Assembly (NCBI GenBank): GCA_009760855.2
Contig: WPIO01000020.1
Location: 560,001 to 624,000 of the forward strand
DNA from: Cristatella mucedo
Lineage: Eukaryota > Bryozoa > Phylactolaemata > Cristatellidae
Reading direction: 5' to 3'
Length of the DNA stretch: 64,000 bases
The position numbers and the translations under genes were made by a program. The notes under the pieces are model-generated. The model was given only the letters and a program-made list of their open reading frames with translations. It ran no database searches and was not told the origin of the DNA. Every line of letters begins with the position of its first letter. Positions within the stretch are counted from its first letter, which is position 1. Of this stretch, positions 1-9,554 are shown piece by piece.

Positions 1-59
1 CCCACAGTGAGCGTTATGTAGTAGGATAGTTACAAATTCAAACAGCCAATTACCAGGAA

Positions 60-1525
60 ATTTGAACCTGATTGCTGCAGAGACCAGGCCATTGCCGTGG
101 ATTGCCATGCATTGCCCTCGATTGTGCCTTTGTCGATTGTATAAAAGGATGTGGCTGCACTTTTAATGCAGCGTAGTGCAATACGCAAGAAAGGTTGGAG
201 CTTCTCTCAACAACTGTCGGTGCATTTGTAACTGTACGTTATGGATTGGCGTATTTCCCCGGGCCATTGCCGTTGATTGCCGTGAGTTGCCGTCGATTGA
301 AAGCACACCATGGGTGAAAATTAGTCGCGCACACAGGTACATGTTACATGGAATGAGAGTTTTAGTTTATATCATCAATCTTGTTTATTTCCCACGGATT
401 TCGCTCTCGGCCCCTGCCATTGCTGTTGTTTGCCGTGCATTGCTGACAGTTAACAAACAAAGCATCTTGAAAGTTCCACGGTTTTACTTTAGACGCAGCG
501 GCATACTATATGGAATGACAATTGAGGCTTCCGCTCTGCCAATTTCTCCTCAATTCGCCGGGAATTGGGGTATTGGCCCCGGACATTGCTGTTGATTGCC
601 GTTCATTGCTTGCGATTGTACGTGTGCGATTGATTGAAAGGAACTATTTGCACTTTGAACACAGTGGGCTGTGACAGGTAAGATATATTTGATCTTGGCC
701 CAGTCACTTTCCAGTGATTTGCGATGGACCATAGTGGATTGCCGTATTTTCCCGGGCCGTAGCCGTCTGTTGCCATGCATTGCCCAAGATTGAACGGTCA
801 AAGTGGGTTGAAAGTATACGTGCAATCAGTGAGATTTTATGTGGAATGAGAATTGGAGCTTGGTGCAGCCAATTTCTTGTCGATTTACCATGGATTTCGG
901 TATTGGTCCCTGCCATTGCTGTCAATTGCCGTGCACTGCTGACAATTAACGTGAAAAATAGCTTGAAAGTCTCACGATTTCACTTTTAGCACAAATAAGT
1001 GTGAAATGCGATGACAATCGGCACTTCGCACATCAAGTTTTGTGTCAACTTGCCACGGATTCTAGTAGATTGTTGCTTCGAGCCGAGCCGTTGCCGTAGA
1101 TTGCCATGCATTGCCCAAAATTGTACGAGCGCAATTGCTTAAAATGATATGGCTGAATTTAACTAGTGCGATCTGCAGCATGCATTAAAAGTTGAATCAC
1201 TGCGAAACCAAGTTCAAAGAGTTTTGCATCAGATTGCTGTAAATTGAGGTATTGGCCAGGGCCATTGCAGTCAATTGCAGTGCATTGCTGGCGAATGATC
1301 GAGGCGATTGTAGTGAAATTGTAGGATGACACAATAACCAAAAATTAGAGCCACGTACAATCACTATTAGAGCTTAAAGTGTACGTACTCTGGTCGTTTT
1401 TCGGTGAGTTGCCGAACGTTGACGTACTGGCCCGGGCAGTTGCAGTCGATTGCAGTGCATTGCTGCAGAATGGCCGAGGCAATTACATTGAAGTTCCGAA
1501 AGTTATGAAGTCATGCATATCTTCG
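60..1525. repeat. diverged ~174-bp satellite array, about nine monomers
   Basis: A landmark of the form GCCATTGCCGTNGATTGCC recurs at about 91, 265, 419, 585, 759, 915, 1090, 1264 and 1439, giving steps of 174, 154, 166, 174, 156, 175, 174 and 175. Each landmark is built from three or four 10-bp units beginning ATTGC. Monomers 2-3-4 resemble 5-6-7 more than they resemble each other. For example, the shared TGGAATGAGA follows monomers 2 and 5, and the shared TTGAAAGT follows monomers 3 and 6, so there is a roughly 495-bp three-monomer higher-order unit. Open frames across the array come from the repeat and are not genes. The array enters from the left edge and stops at the start of the duplicated segment. 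Confidence 0.85.
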
Positions 1526-2075
1526 TGCGGGCACTGGGCCGTTGGAAATGCTAAGCGAGCATTACCCCCATCTCCCAGCAGCCGCTGCGATGCAGAGGCA
1601 GAGGCAGAGTTCCTTCTCGGTGGCTCGGGCGCCTGAGTAGCACGCCCAGTGGCACGATCCTGCATTGGAAACCCACGCTCTACGTCAGCAGAGAGTGGCC
1701 CGAATATTAATTTATTGTATGTATAATATTGTGAATGAAAATATCGCCCGCATAAGAAGTAAATGTTCTCGAACGCAGGCTGTAACCAATTTCTGGCACA
1801 TCCACTTTTGATTGCAATCGCGAAAGCACGGTAGCCATGATTCGGTTCACTTCCTTGAGTTATCCGGCGAAAAGTTTGTATTCCTTAGGAATACAATGAC
1901 CAAGAATCACTTTTCTCCTTGAATTCGTGTTTGACGCTGCCATTGTACAATCTATACAGCGGCCCAAGCTTTCTCAATAGACTAATTATTGACAGGAACT
2001 ATTTTTAGTCAAAATCTCTGCTGCAGCCTATAAAGCTCGTGCTCTGTTCCAGCCAAGATAGTTACATATGCTTCC

Positions 2076-2200
2076 CTCGTTTATTGCTCAACGAGAGCGA
2101 ACTTTCATTCAAGCGCTTTACAGGTCTCGCAGGGCTCGAGCCAACGATCTTAGTGGTCAAAAGCGAGGATCTTACCTGTAGGTCAAACCAGGGCAGGTGA
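2076..2200 (-). mobile_element. tRNA-derived SINE (SINE-A), duplicated copy
   Basis: Read on the minus strand this starts CTGCCCTGGTTTGACC, carries a B-box-like GGCTCGAGCCC at about 2130-2140, then AAAGCGCTTGAA and a variable tail. The tail is a degraded form of the LINE-A 3' end. It is clearer in the copy at 39880-40015. The same SINE is present in the paired segment at 60240-60350, so it inserted before the segmental duplication. Confidence 0.7.
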
Positions 2201-2596
2201 ATGTACGAAGGCTATTTTACTAGGAAGATTAGAGTGACGATTACAAGGTGACTGCAAACATATTATCTCCGCTGTTGATAGGAGCCTCCAATACGCATCT
2301 GGAAAAGAGCAACTGCTGTTATTCGATAAATGCTCGGCAAAGCCTTCTGTAAGGTAGGGGGCTACAAATGCCCGGCTCTATCGCTGCAGTTCAATATTGT
2401 GGGGTCCGAAGTCGTGGGCGTCATATTTTCCATTTAACCGAGGAATCTCAGCCAGTATCATTCTGAATATGAATTGCCCCGCAAGAGAACCAAGTCATAG
2501 CGGTTGCGAGCGACTTTGAACGTTAATTGAATTCTTTCGAAGGCTTAGCAGAGAGCCGTCAAGCGGCTTACCCATTGGTAGTCATGAGTTCACTGG

Positions 2597-2745
2597 ATCG
2601 TAGCCCACACATAAGGTGCTCGGACAATTCACGACTCAGCTCTTGGTTTCGAGTCGTGCAGCAGAAAATTGACTGGTGCCAGTTGCAATTTCGGCGATAG
2701 CCACTACTGCTCTTTTGCCGCAATAAAAAACGATGCTGAATGGTA
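2597..2745 (+). mobile_element. tRNA-derived SINE (SINE-B)
   Basis: An A-box-like TAGCCCACACATAAGG is followed by a B box GGTTTCGAGTC at about 2645-2655, then a body with GCGATAGCCACTAC and a 3' part ending near GATGCTGAA. The same order (B box, GGTGGCGATAGCC, GGCTCT, AGGCTTTGAAATCA) occurs at 28890, 30160 and 60772. This is a SINE head, not a tRNA gene: the acceptor stem and anticodon arm do not form. Confidence 0.65.
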
Positions 2746-2872
2746 AGCCAACGTTAGCTTGTATATTACATGCTATACTGGCAGCCAATAAAACTGGACC
2801 ACATAAGTGCCTGCCACTGGTCGGGCGCAGTGGCTCCAATGACCGAACAGCTCCTTAACCAGAGGAAGAGGG

Positions 2873-2925
2873 CTCAGCAGCAGGAGCTGCAGCAGTAACA
2901 GCTGCTGCAGCAGCTCGGGCGCTGC
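2873..2925. repeat. CAG/CTG-rich quasi-palindromic tract
   Basis: CAGCAG, GAGCTGCAGCAG, CAGCTGCTGCAGCAGCTC and similar units form a self-complementary stretch. The paired copy at 61065-61110 is a cleaner GCTGCAG palindrome, so the tract is changing by slippage. Confidence 0.6.
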
Positions 2926-3668
2926 GAAAACTTACTAGCACTGTAGTTTATCCTCTGAGTCGGCATACCCTGCCTTTGTCACGTTGAGTAGGCTTGTTTG
3001 CCACTCGGCAGCCAGAGGGTGCTACTCTCATCCGCACGAGCACTACGCTCTATCTCTCAGTCAGCCTGCAACAGTGCATCAGCAATAGAGAAGCTCGTCG
3101 TCGAGTGTCAGACATTACGGAGTCTTCACTGGCCTAAGTGTGAGTGCGGATTCCGCCGCCACATGCCGCTGGTGTCGCGGCCATTTTAAGGTCGGGAATG
3201 AAGCTCCAGCTGGATGCTTTCTCTCTCTTATCCTTTAATAATCCAGCGGGATTTAGCAACGCATGTCATTACATATTAGTGACTACAGCGGCTTTGATCA
3301 CCGATTCCCTATTTATGCAGCTGTATTGATAATTGTGGGCATCCGCCAGGCCGACCTTCGTGTGAAAAGGAGCACACTCGTGTGATTCGAGCTCCACAAA
3401 GCCAACGACGAGGACAAGTACGACCTTTGATGCTGCCACCACCATTGAACTCACCACATTACAACGTTTGAAGCTGTGCATAGATAGGTTCAGCAATCAT
3501 TTAGGGGATCAGGGTTCGAGATCAATTCCCGACTTGTAGATCTCAGCCAGAAATTAGCGTCAATGGCAAAAGTGCTCCTATCGAGCAGTCACCGAGCTCT
3601 TGTGGACAGGTGTAGGCAAACGTTCGCAGAAGGCAGGATCTGATAGGACGACAAAAAAGGATTGGATT

Positions 3669-3694
3669 GAGGGAGAGAAAGAGAGAGAGAGAGG

Positions 3695-3786
<92 letters not shown>
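3669..3786. repeat. (GA)n microsatellite
   Basis: A nearly pure GAGA run, interrupted once by GGTGTG near 3693. Long open frames on both strands here are only SLSL or RERE translations of the repeat. Confidence 0.97.
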
Positions 3787-3789
<3 letters not shown>

Positions 3790-3791
<2 letters not shown>

Positions 3792-5545
3792 AGATTACTG
3801 CCTTTAACAAAAAGAATGCCTCAAGTTCTACGAAGTCCGACGTCATAGGTTTGGCCACAGAAAAGCACCACCCAAACGTGGGTCATGTAAAACGATGAAA
3901 ACTACATCATCAGGCGTTTAAGCTTATTTCCTGCTTTTCCGTATGCACTGGTTAAAGTCAAGCAATACTTACTGCATATCCACTTCCAACTTGTTTTGCC
4001 GTCTATGGTTAATAAGCTGAAGCTGGTGAAGACTTCCTTCGTATTTTACTATCCAAATAACCTTTACTTAACATCAAACTAATACTCCGTCAACATTCAG
4101 GGAAAACAGTACAGGCGATTGACGAACTAAATTTTCTTGACACATTGTCCACGGAAATGTGTAAAGGTCCCTGTTAAACCCTGGCACAATCGTCTACTCA
4201 CTCTGGGGTGTATTTATGAAAAAATATCCAAGTATTCTTTAGATCCTATGTTCATTGACTCAGCCATCACTGGTCAAGAGCTGCACCTGGTTGAAGTAAA
4301 TCTCATTGAGTGACGAAAGAGTGAAGACGAGTAATCGCGTCACTAAGTTAAGGTGCCATGAGGTTTTGGGTAAAGTGTAGGGTCCGAAACATTTACCTGT
4401 GTCATCCGTAATGGTTAAAAAGGTCTAGAAACACCATCTACAGGTGATCGTTCAGGTTGATACTTTTCTCCGTGTCATTCCATTATTCCTAACCCGTTTC
4501 AAACTTATTCCTACTTAATTCTCTTTCAGTTTTAGCCTAACGTCCGTGTGTTGTAGTATTTTGAACTATTTAGGAGCCTATAATTTTAGAAAAATTGAGA
4601 GTTATAAGCCGGTAAAGTATACAATAAACTTACAAGATGTCAATTTCCACATTCGATCCAATCTGAGCTGTGATTTCCGATCCTATGATTACATTTGCCG
4701 AGGCAGAAAACAATAAACGAGTGTCTGAGCTCCACGATAGTGCTCCCTTCAATGCTTTGTTTAGTACCAGGATTATCATCAGATACTGGGCTGGAATCAA
4801 CCTGTGAAAACACAAGTATAACTATTGCAATCACCATACTTTCGCCTGGCTTGAGAAAGCATCTTTCGTTAGGCGCTTGACCCGAAACGTAAATGCAAAT
4901 TTCATGAAAGTCAGAGTGTCGCCTTGTCTACCCCTGACAGTAAATTTATTGCATACCACCAATTCTTTCTTACAGTCGCATGCACTTATTGGTGCTGAGG
5001 ACCGCAGCCTAGCTTAAATACGGCAAATAGGCTTTGAAATCCGCTTAAGGCCGTAAGTCCTCTGTGAAAGCTGCTACAGATCAGTGATGCTTGCTAGACC
5101 CGTTTGTTTCAAGCATTGTGCTTGCACACATCTATTTATTTGTCCTTACTCCTTCTAAATTGACTCATCACATATATTTCACTTCTTGTCGACCTGCAAT
5201 GGCTGCTAGTCAAGCAACGGATCGACTTCTAAGTTTTGTCGCCCACTTTTAGGGGACATCGTTCTTCAACTCCAGCCAATCTTTGTGATCTGCTCCCCCG
5301 CTGGGCTGGGCATCGTACAACCCGCCTTTCGAAATCCAAACATTTACCTATACCTCCTACAAACGTCAAATCCTTTGGAGACTGTGCATTACGTTCGTTT
5401 GCTCCCAAAGCCTGGAACTCACTTCCCACTTGCGTCACAACACCCCCTGACTTCACCACATATAATGTAAAAAGAACTTCAAAACACACCTAGTTAGGAC
5501 AGCATTTAGTGGGTCCTTGTGATTCGTCCTTCATGTGCAGTGCTC
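3790..5545. repeat. segment A, copy 1 of three
   Basis: From ATGCCTCAAGTTCTACGAAG onward this matches 9555-11250 over its whole length and 61917-62582 over its first third, all in the same orientation. Shared blocks include CCAAGTATTCTTTAGATCCTATGTTCAT and GATTACATTTGCCGAGGC. The similarity continues through a LINE-A fragment at its right end, so that LINE was present before the copying. No gene is recognised. Minus-strand stretches at about 4950-4868 and 4801-4634 are flanked by plausible splice signals but are not convincing. Confidence 0.8.
5170..5545 (+). mobile_element. LINE-A 3' fragment
   Basis: Matches the inverse of 15664-15203: ACCTGCAATGGCTGCTAGTC, then ACTCCAGCC, GGGCATCGTACAACCC and TTGGAGACTGTGCATTACGTTCG. 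It corresponds to the C-terminal part of the LINE-A protein after the reverse transcriptase, the 'LHWLPV..R..FK' type segment. Truncated at both ends. Confidence 0.75.
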
Positions 5546-5718
5546 GACCGTTGAACTCTGTCCGATTCCTTTAAAGATGATAGCCTATGATGCTGGCTGC
5601 TGAAGTAGTCTAAAAAAAATTTCCGCAGGGCGAATGACTCACGAATCTTTTCAGATTGCTGAGACTTTCTTGTAAGACTTCAATCACACGAATTGTTTAG
5701 CATACCGAACGTAGCAGC

Positions 5719-5763
5719 TAACCTATGGCTAGGTAGCCTTAACGGCTACCTAGCCATAGGTTA
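5719..5763. repeat. perfect 20-bp inverted repeat with 5-nt loop
   Basis: The arm at 5719-5738 (starting TAACCTATGGC) is exactly complementary to 5744-5763, separated by TTAAC. It lies in otherwise featureless sequence. No T-run or gene end is next to it, so I do not call it a terminator. Confidence 0.9.
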
Positions 5764-7589
5764 AAAAGTGCTATTGTTATGGGCCACTGCATGACTCAAA
5801 ACTATTACTAGGGTGAAAAACGGTTTTCAGTTCAACGAATAAACAGTCACTTTAAAAGGATGATGCTGAAACCTCGATGGTTCAGCAATTATTGTTTGCA
5901 AGGCTACAGATGACATCTTCCAATTTACATTATTCGCAAATTCGTCAACTTTAAAAAACGCAGATTAAGCGGTGTTAACTGTACCTAACGTCAGATCAAT
6001 GCTGTACCAAGGTAGTAGTTTGGTCGTGAAAAAAGTATTGAAAAGATACAATCTGTATTTCCGGCGAGGCTTGGTGAAATGTGAATTTAGGACGTACAGA
6101 ACACAGCGACGAGCAAACGTCCAAATTAAAAGTTGAAAACATCAAAGATCAGCCATCCAAGTAGCTCTATATATGTCACACTCCAAGAGCTTTACCGTGT
6201 TGAAGTATTTTGCTGCTATAGTTAGACACGTGCAGCTCTAGCATTACTGACGTGACATGCCATCTTCCTGACAGAAGAAATTCTCGTTACGGCATTACGT
6301 AGTAAGACCAGAGAAAAGTAAGCAGCTGATTTTTGGTTAGAAAATCTTTGAATGACCGATATCACTAACCAGACGAGTTTCTTTACTTGTTTCAATACAG
6401 TAGCACGAAAAAGGCTAACACTTTTATCATTATAAGTGCTTGAAAAGGTATGCTAGTCGTGAAATGCCCACGGTTGCACGCCTGCTGGAATAATTTCTTT
6501 GGCTCTCTGACATGCATGCAAGCTCTAGTTATAAAGCTTTCATTGGTAAATTCGGCCATTAGTGCTATCTAAATTAAATTTCATTTGTAATCACGCTAGG
6601 TCGTGCACGAGAAATACATTTTAACCTAATAAGGTACTGCTTCTCTGTGCAAGTAGCTTTTAGAGAGAGTGCTAAGGAACATCTAGGGCCTTTTCTATCA
6701 GACGCCGAGTGCTAGGTATCGTCGTCGGCTACCCTGTGTACAGTGCCTCCTTGTTGTCTGCGACAAAAGGAATTAGTGCAGGGTTGTTAATCATTCTATT
6801 GCCGCATTCGTTTCCTAATTTTCATATAATTAAGCACTTTCTTATTCGGACATGTGCGACATATTTCTTCATGCCAATTGAGAAATGGCAGAATAAAATA
6901 GGTGAACTCCTCAGACATCAAGTACGTCGTGCACCCGCATTTCCGTCTAGTAGGTGTAATAAGTCGCTAGCTGGAAGCTGCATCGTAATCGACGGTTAAT
7001 TTATAATTGTCGCTGTACGTTCACACCCATCAGTAGTCAACATCTTTTGTGTCGTCGTTCATTTCCTCTAATTTTGTTCAGATGTTAGTCGAAACGTTTC
7101 CAAATAGCTTTTCTGAGCTTACTATACCAGCAGTCGAACTCGTCTCATTTATGGCAGATATAGATATAAGTTTTATCTAAGCTATCGAAATGCAATTTTC
7201 CGAAGATGTTGCCATCAGCAGAGTGGAAATCAGTTTGCCTAATTTTTCGTGTTCTAGCCCCCTATGTCTGCACGTTAAAGTTAACCGTTCGGTTTTAGTG
7301 ACCAAGTATTTCAGTTATGAGTGTACATCGTAATGTGATGCGTTGACCATTTCCTGCACAGCAGGCGAAGACCCTAATATGCATTCTTCGTCAGTCGAAG
7401 ATAAAGGCAGTACGGTTGAAAAAGTCAGACAAAGAATACCCGGGAATGCGGTAGAAATTAGTGATCGCGTTTCATCAGCTATGGTATTTACAGCCAATAA
7501 TAGTACAACTGTACTGCAGTAGTACAGCAAGGTACGCGAAGTCTCAAGTGCATAGTGAATAAGTTCGGTCACTGATAACAATCCCAAAG
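5764..7589. other. no recognisable gene or repeat
   Basis: AT-rich sequence between segment A and the 3' end of the secreted-peptide gene. Open frames such as 6709-6999 and 7587-7315 lack recognisable domains, good splice flanks or matches elsewhere in the window. The equivalent part of the second tandem unit (about 11490-13960) is not obviously similar. Confidence 0.5.
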
Positions 7590-7861
7590 TTGATAATGCA
7601 TCCTGTTTACTCCCTCTCCATTAATAGCCGTGTTCAGCGTAAAGTCGAGCTCTAATAGGTTTTGATCATCATACATCCTTGAATGATTAACCATTATTGG
7701 GCTCTATTGGTGTAATCCATGGGATACTGTTTGCTCATTATAAAGGATATTCGAACAACTGATTTTTGAGTCTACCATTTCTTTGTGAAGAATATTACTA
7801 GATTGAGCCAAGTTTATCAATGTTAGAAGTAGCTTATAATAATTAAGCGTTTTAAATGCCC

Positions 7862-7867
7862 TTTATT
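7862..7867 (-). promoter_or_regulatory. poly(A) signal of the secreted-peptide gene
   Basis: AATAAA on the minus strand, about 48 nt after the TAG stop of the peptide gene. The surrounding CCCTTTATTACTTGGAATT is also present in the pseudogene copy near 14240. Confidence 0.6.
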
Positions 7868-7914
7868 ACTTGGAATTGTTCGCAAAGCAAGTGAATAACT
7901 TTCATTGCACAGGA

Positions 7915-8478
7915 CTAAACAAGTCGTCCAATAGGTTTGAACATGCCCGAACCTAGACTGAGACCTGGACCAACTCCCGGGACGATCATCTTTATGGGTT
8001 TCAATGCCACGGCCTTCTTGGCTTCGTTGTATTCTGAAACGAAGCGAGGAAACAGCGGTGGTAATCGCTTATGTTGTGCTAATGGCTCAATATAAATCAC
8101 AGCTAAATATAAATCACAGCTAAAGCCCAGTCAGCTGGCCCTGCTCTCTGGTTAATTACCTCTGAAAGCGCTCTCTACTTCAGCTATCAGCTCAGGGCTC
8201 AAGTCAAAAGTTTCCTCAAGACTCTACAATAAAGCTGCTTTGGTATAGTCTTTGACCAGGATGCATAGAAAAACTCACATTCTTAGCCCAAAATCTAGCG
8301 TAGCATTAAGGTTGAGGCAATGTGTATTGTTTTTGTTCAAATTATAGCCTCTTTCAGTGCCGCCCATTAAAAGTTCGTCGACTTAATTTATTTCCAGTGG
8401 AGAATAAATAAAACTTACCGAGGACATCACCATGTTAAACAGAAGCACTGCGAAAACAGCGATAGTAGCAGACTTCAT
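7915..8478 (-). CDS. small secreted peptide precursor, three coding exons
   Basis: Coding exons are 8478-8419 (60 nt), 8223-8160 (64 nt) and 8033-7915 (119 nt including TAG). Splice sites are TCG|GTAAGT, TTGTAG|AGT, AGAG|GTAATT and TTTCAG|AAT; phases 0 and 1 match and the join stays open for 80 codons. Residues 1-20 are a signal peptide (MKSATIAVFAVLLF...). Residues 21-46 are acidic (SLEETFDLSPEL...). From the KK at residues 47-48 the rest is cationic and Gly/Pro-rich, with PGVGPG and two KPI motifs, ending GRLV. A signal, acidic and cationic layout is common in antimicrobial or other secreted peptide precursors, with possible cleavage near KK; that role is inference. I do not recognise the family. 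No cysteines are present. A leader exon, TATA box and poly(A) signal frame it, and a broken paralogue lies at 14.3-14.85 kb. Confidence 0.72.
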
Positions 8479-8483
8479 TTTTA

Positions 8484-9316
8484 CCTAAAAAATAGGAGAA
8501 CACCTAATAAGCGTTCTTTTTCCAGTACTGAAGAACTGAACTAGGCTTCACATTTCTTATTCAATAGGTATAACATTTTTGATTTTAATTCATTTGATTT
8601 ACTTTAATAGCATATTTACAACCTCTGGTAGCACACTAAAGCACATATTTTGGAGGAGATGCCATACTCGTCGCTTCATCAGGATTCAACCATGTAGCAA
8701 ACAGTCGAGCGAATAATAATAATAATAATAATGCACTTGATAAAGCGCCGTCAGAGAACTCACACTCTGTCATACCTTGCAATGCATATAGATCGCTGGA
8801 TTTGAAAACGACCCAATGATGTCCATGCAAGCAACATAAGAGTCGTATCTTTTCTATAAACGTATTTTGAAAGGACGGAAATTTCAGTCGCATAGATTTC
8901 ATTTTCGGGACCGGGCCTAGCTGGTATCACTCAATTTGGACACATGCAGCAATAAATCAACATTCCAATGAGATGTGCACAGTGTTTTCACTTGAATTCT
9001 GAAAGCAACTAACATTCAGCGATCAGAAGAGGAAGCAAACAGCCAACCAACTTTACTATGACCGTTACAAGTACAAGGCAGTTACAATTGTAAAGAACGT
9101 TTGTTCGTCAAATTATGCAACAGTTGCGGTTCGTGACTAGACAGCAAGCTCGTTTAGTCGGAGCATTAAAAGCTTCCTGGTTCTCCCACTCGCTCACAAC
9201 GGCGTTTGAATGCTAAGCCGACATTCTCTCCCGCGACCAGGTCTCATGAGGTGTCGGCATACTGGAAACGTAGATTCTTAAAGACTTGAGAAAAGTTGCC
9301 AACTGCAACTGCTTAC
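8484..9316 (-). other. 5'-UTR intron of the secreted-peptide gene
   Basis: The donor CACAAG|GTAAGC (exon end 9317) and the acceptor TTTTTTAG|GTAAAAATG (exon resumes at 8484, six bases before the start codon) frame an intron of about 833 nt. The pseudogene keeps the same acceptor as TTTTTCAG|GTAAAAATG. The intron contains a residual LINE-A tail at 8697-8780. Confidence 0.5.
8697..8780 (-). mobile_element. LINE-A tail remnant
   Basis: AATAATAATAATGCACTTGATAAAGCGCC and AGAGAACTCACACTCT on the plus strand are the inverted 3' tail of LINE-A. The flank CACACTAAAGC...CGAGYGAATAATAA matches the flank of the long LINE-A copy at 15072 in the pseudogene unit. Both copies therefore descend from one insertion, and here nearly all the element has gone. 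Confidence 0.75.
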
Positions 9317-9346
9317 CTTGTGTTAGGGTAGAGTGCAAGAGCTGGT
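9317..9346 (-). promoter_or_regulatory. 5' leader exon of the secreted-peptide gene
   Basis: Short non-coding first exon, from about 30 nt downstream of the TATA box to a strong CACAAG|GTAAGC donor. The transcription start (about 9346) is inferred from TATA spacing. Confidence 0.45.
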
Positions 9347-9370
9347 GATAGACGCCTAGCCTGGTGAAGT

Positions 9371-9377
9371 TTATATA
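9371..9377 (-). promoter_or_regulatory. TATA box of the secreted-peptide gene
   Basis: GAGCTATATAAACTT on the minus strand. A pyrimidine-rich start region (CTATCACC) lies about 30 nt downstream, followed by a splice donor. That matches a compact promoter for a strongly expressed secreted product. Confidence 0.5.
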
Positions 9378-9554
9378 GCTCGGCAAATGCTGGTTCCTTA
9401 CGTGAGCATGCCGTCGCAATAGCTAGCTGATTAGTCATGTTCTAGGAATGTAACTCTTTTCAAAGTAATCGATGACGTTTGATTGAAAGGCACATGTACC
9501 TTATAGAAGATTGCTTGATTTGATCACAAATCCGTTTGCTGTAGATTTAGATTA

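Larger units (their letters stand above)
1526..4490. repeat. segmental duplication, copy 1 (pair at 59675-62582)
   Basis: Starting at GCGGGCACTGGGCC, the sequence matches 59675 onward in the same orientation and order: a TTGGAAATGCTAAGCGAGC block, a GTGAATGAAAATATCGCCCG block, one SINE on each strand, a CAG/CTG-rich tract, a GA microsatellite, then the first ~650 bases of segment A. The two copies differ by many substitutions and small indels, so the duplication is old. Copy 2 holds a LINE-A insertion (61291-61590) that copy 1 lacks. No gene is recognised inside it. Confidence 0.85.

Noticed and set aside
60-1525. CRISPR-like repeated spacing
   Set aside because: Eukaryotic satellite with long diverged monomers; no short identical repeats with unique spacers.
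176-1636. Several frames of 60-139 codons at the left edge
   Set aside because: They lie inside the 174-bp satellite and share its repeated motif in several frames.
2597-2745. tRNA genes suggested by A and B boxes (also 28890, 30160, 39880, 60772)
   Set aside because: Only promoter boxes are kept; cloverleaf arms do not pair and copies have shared non-tRNA bodies, so these are SINEs.
7315-7587. Minus-strand 90-codon frame below the peptide gene
   Set aside because: No splice flanks, no domain, no similarity in the paralogous unit.
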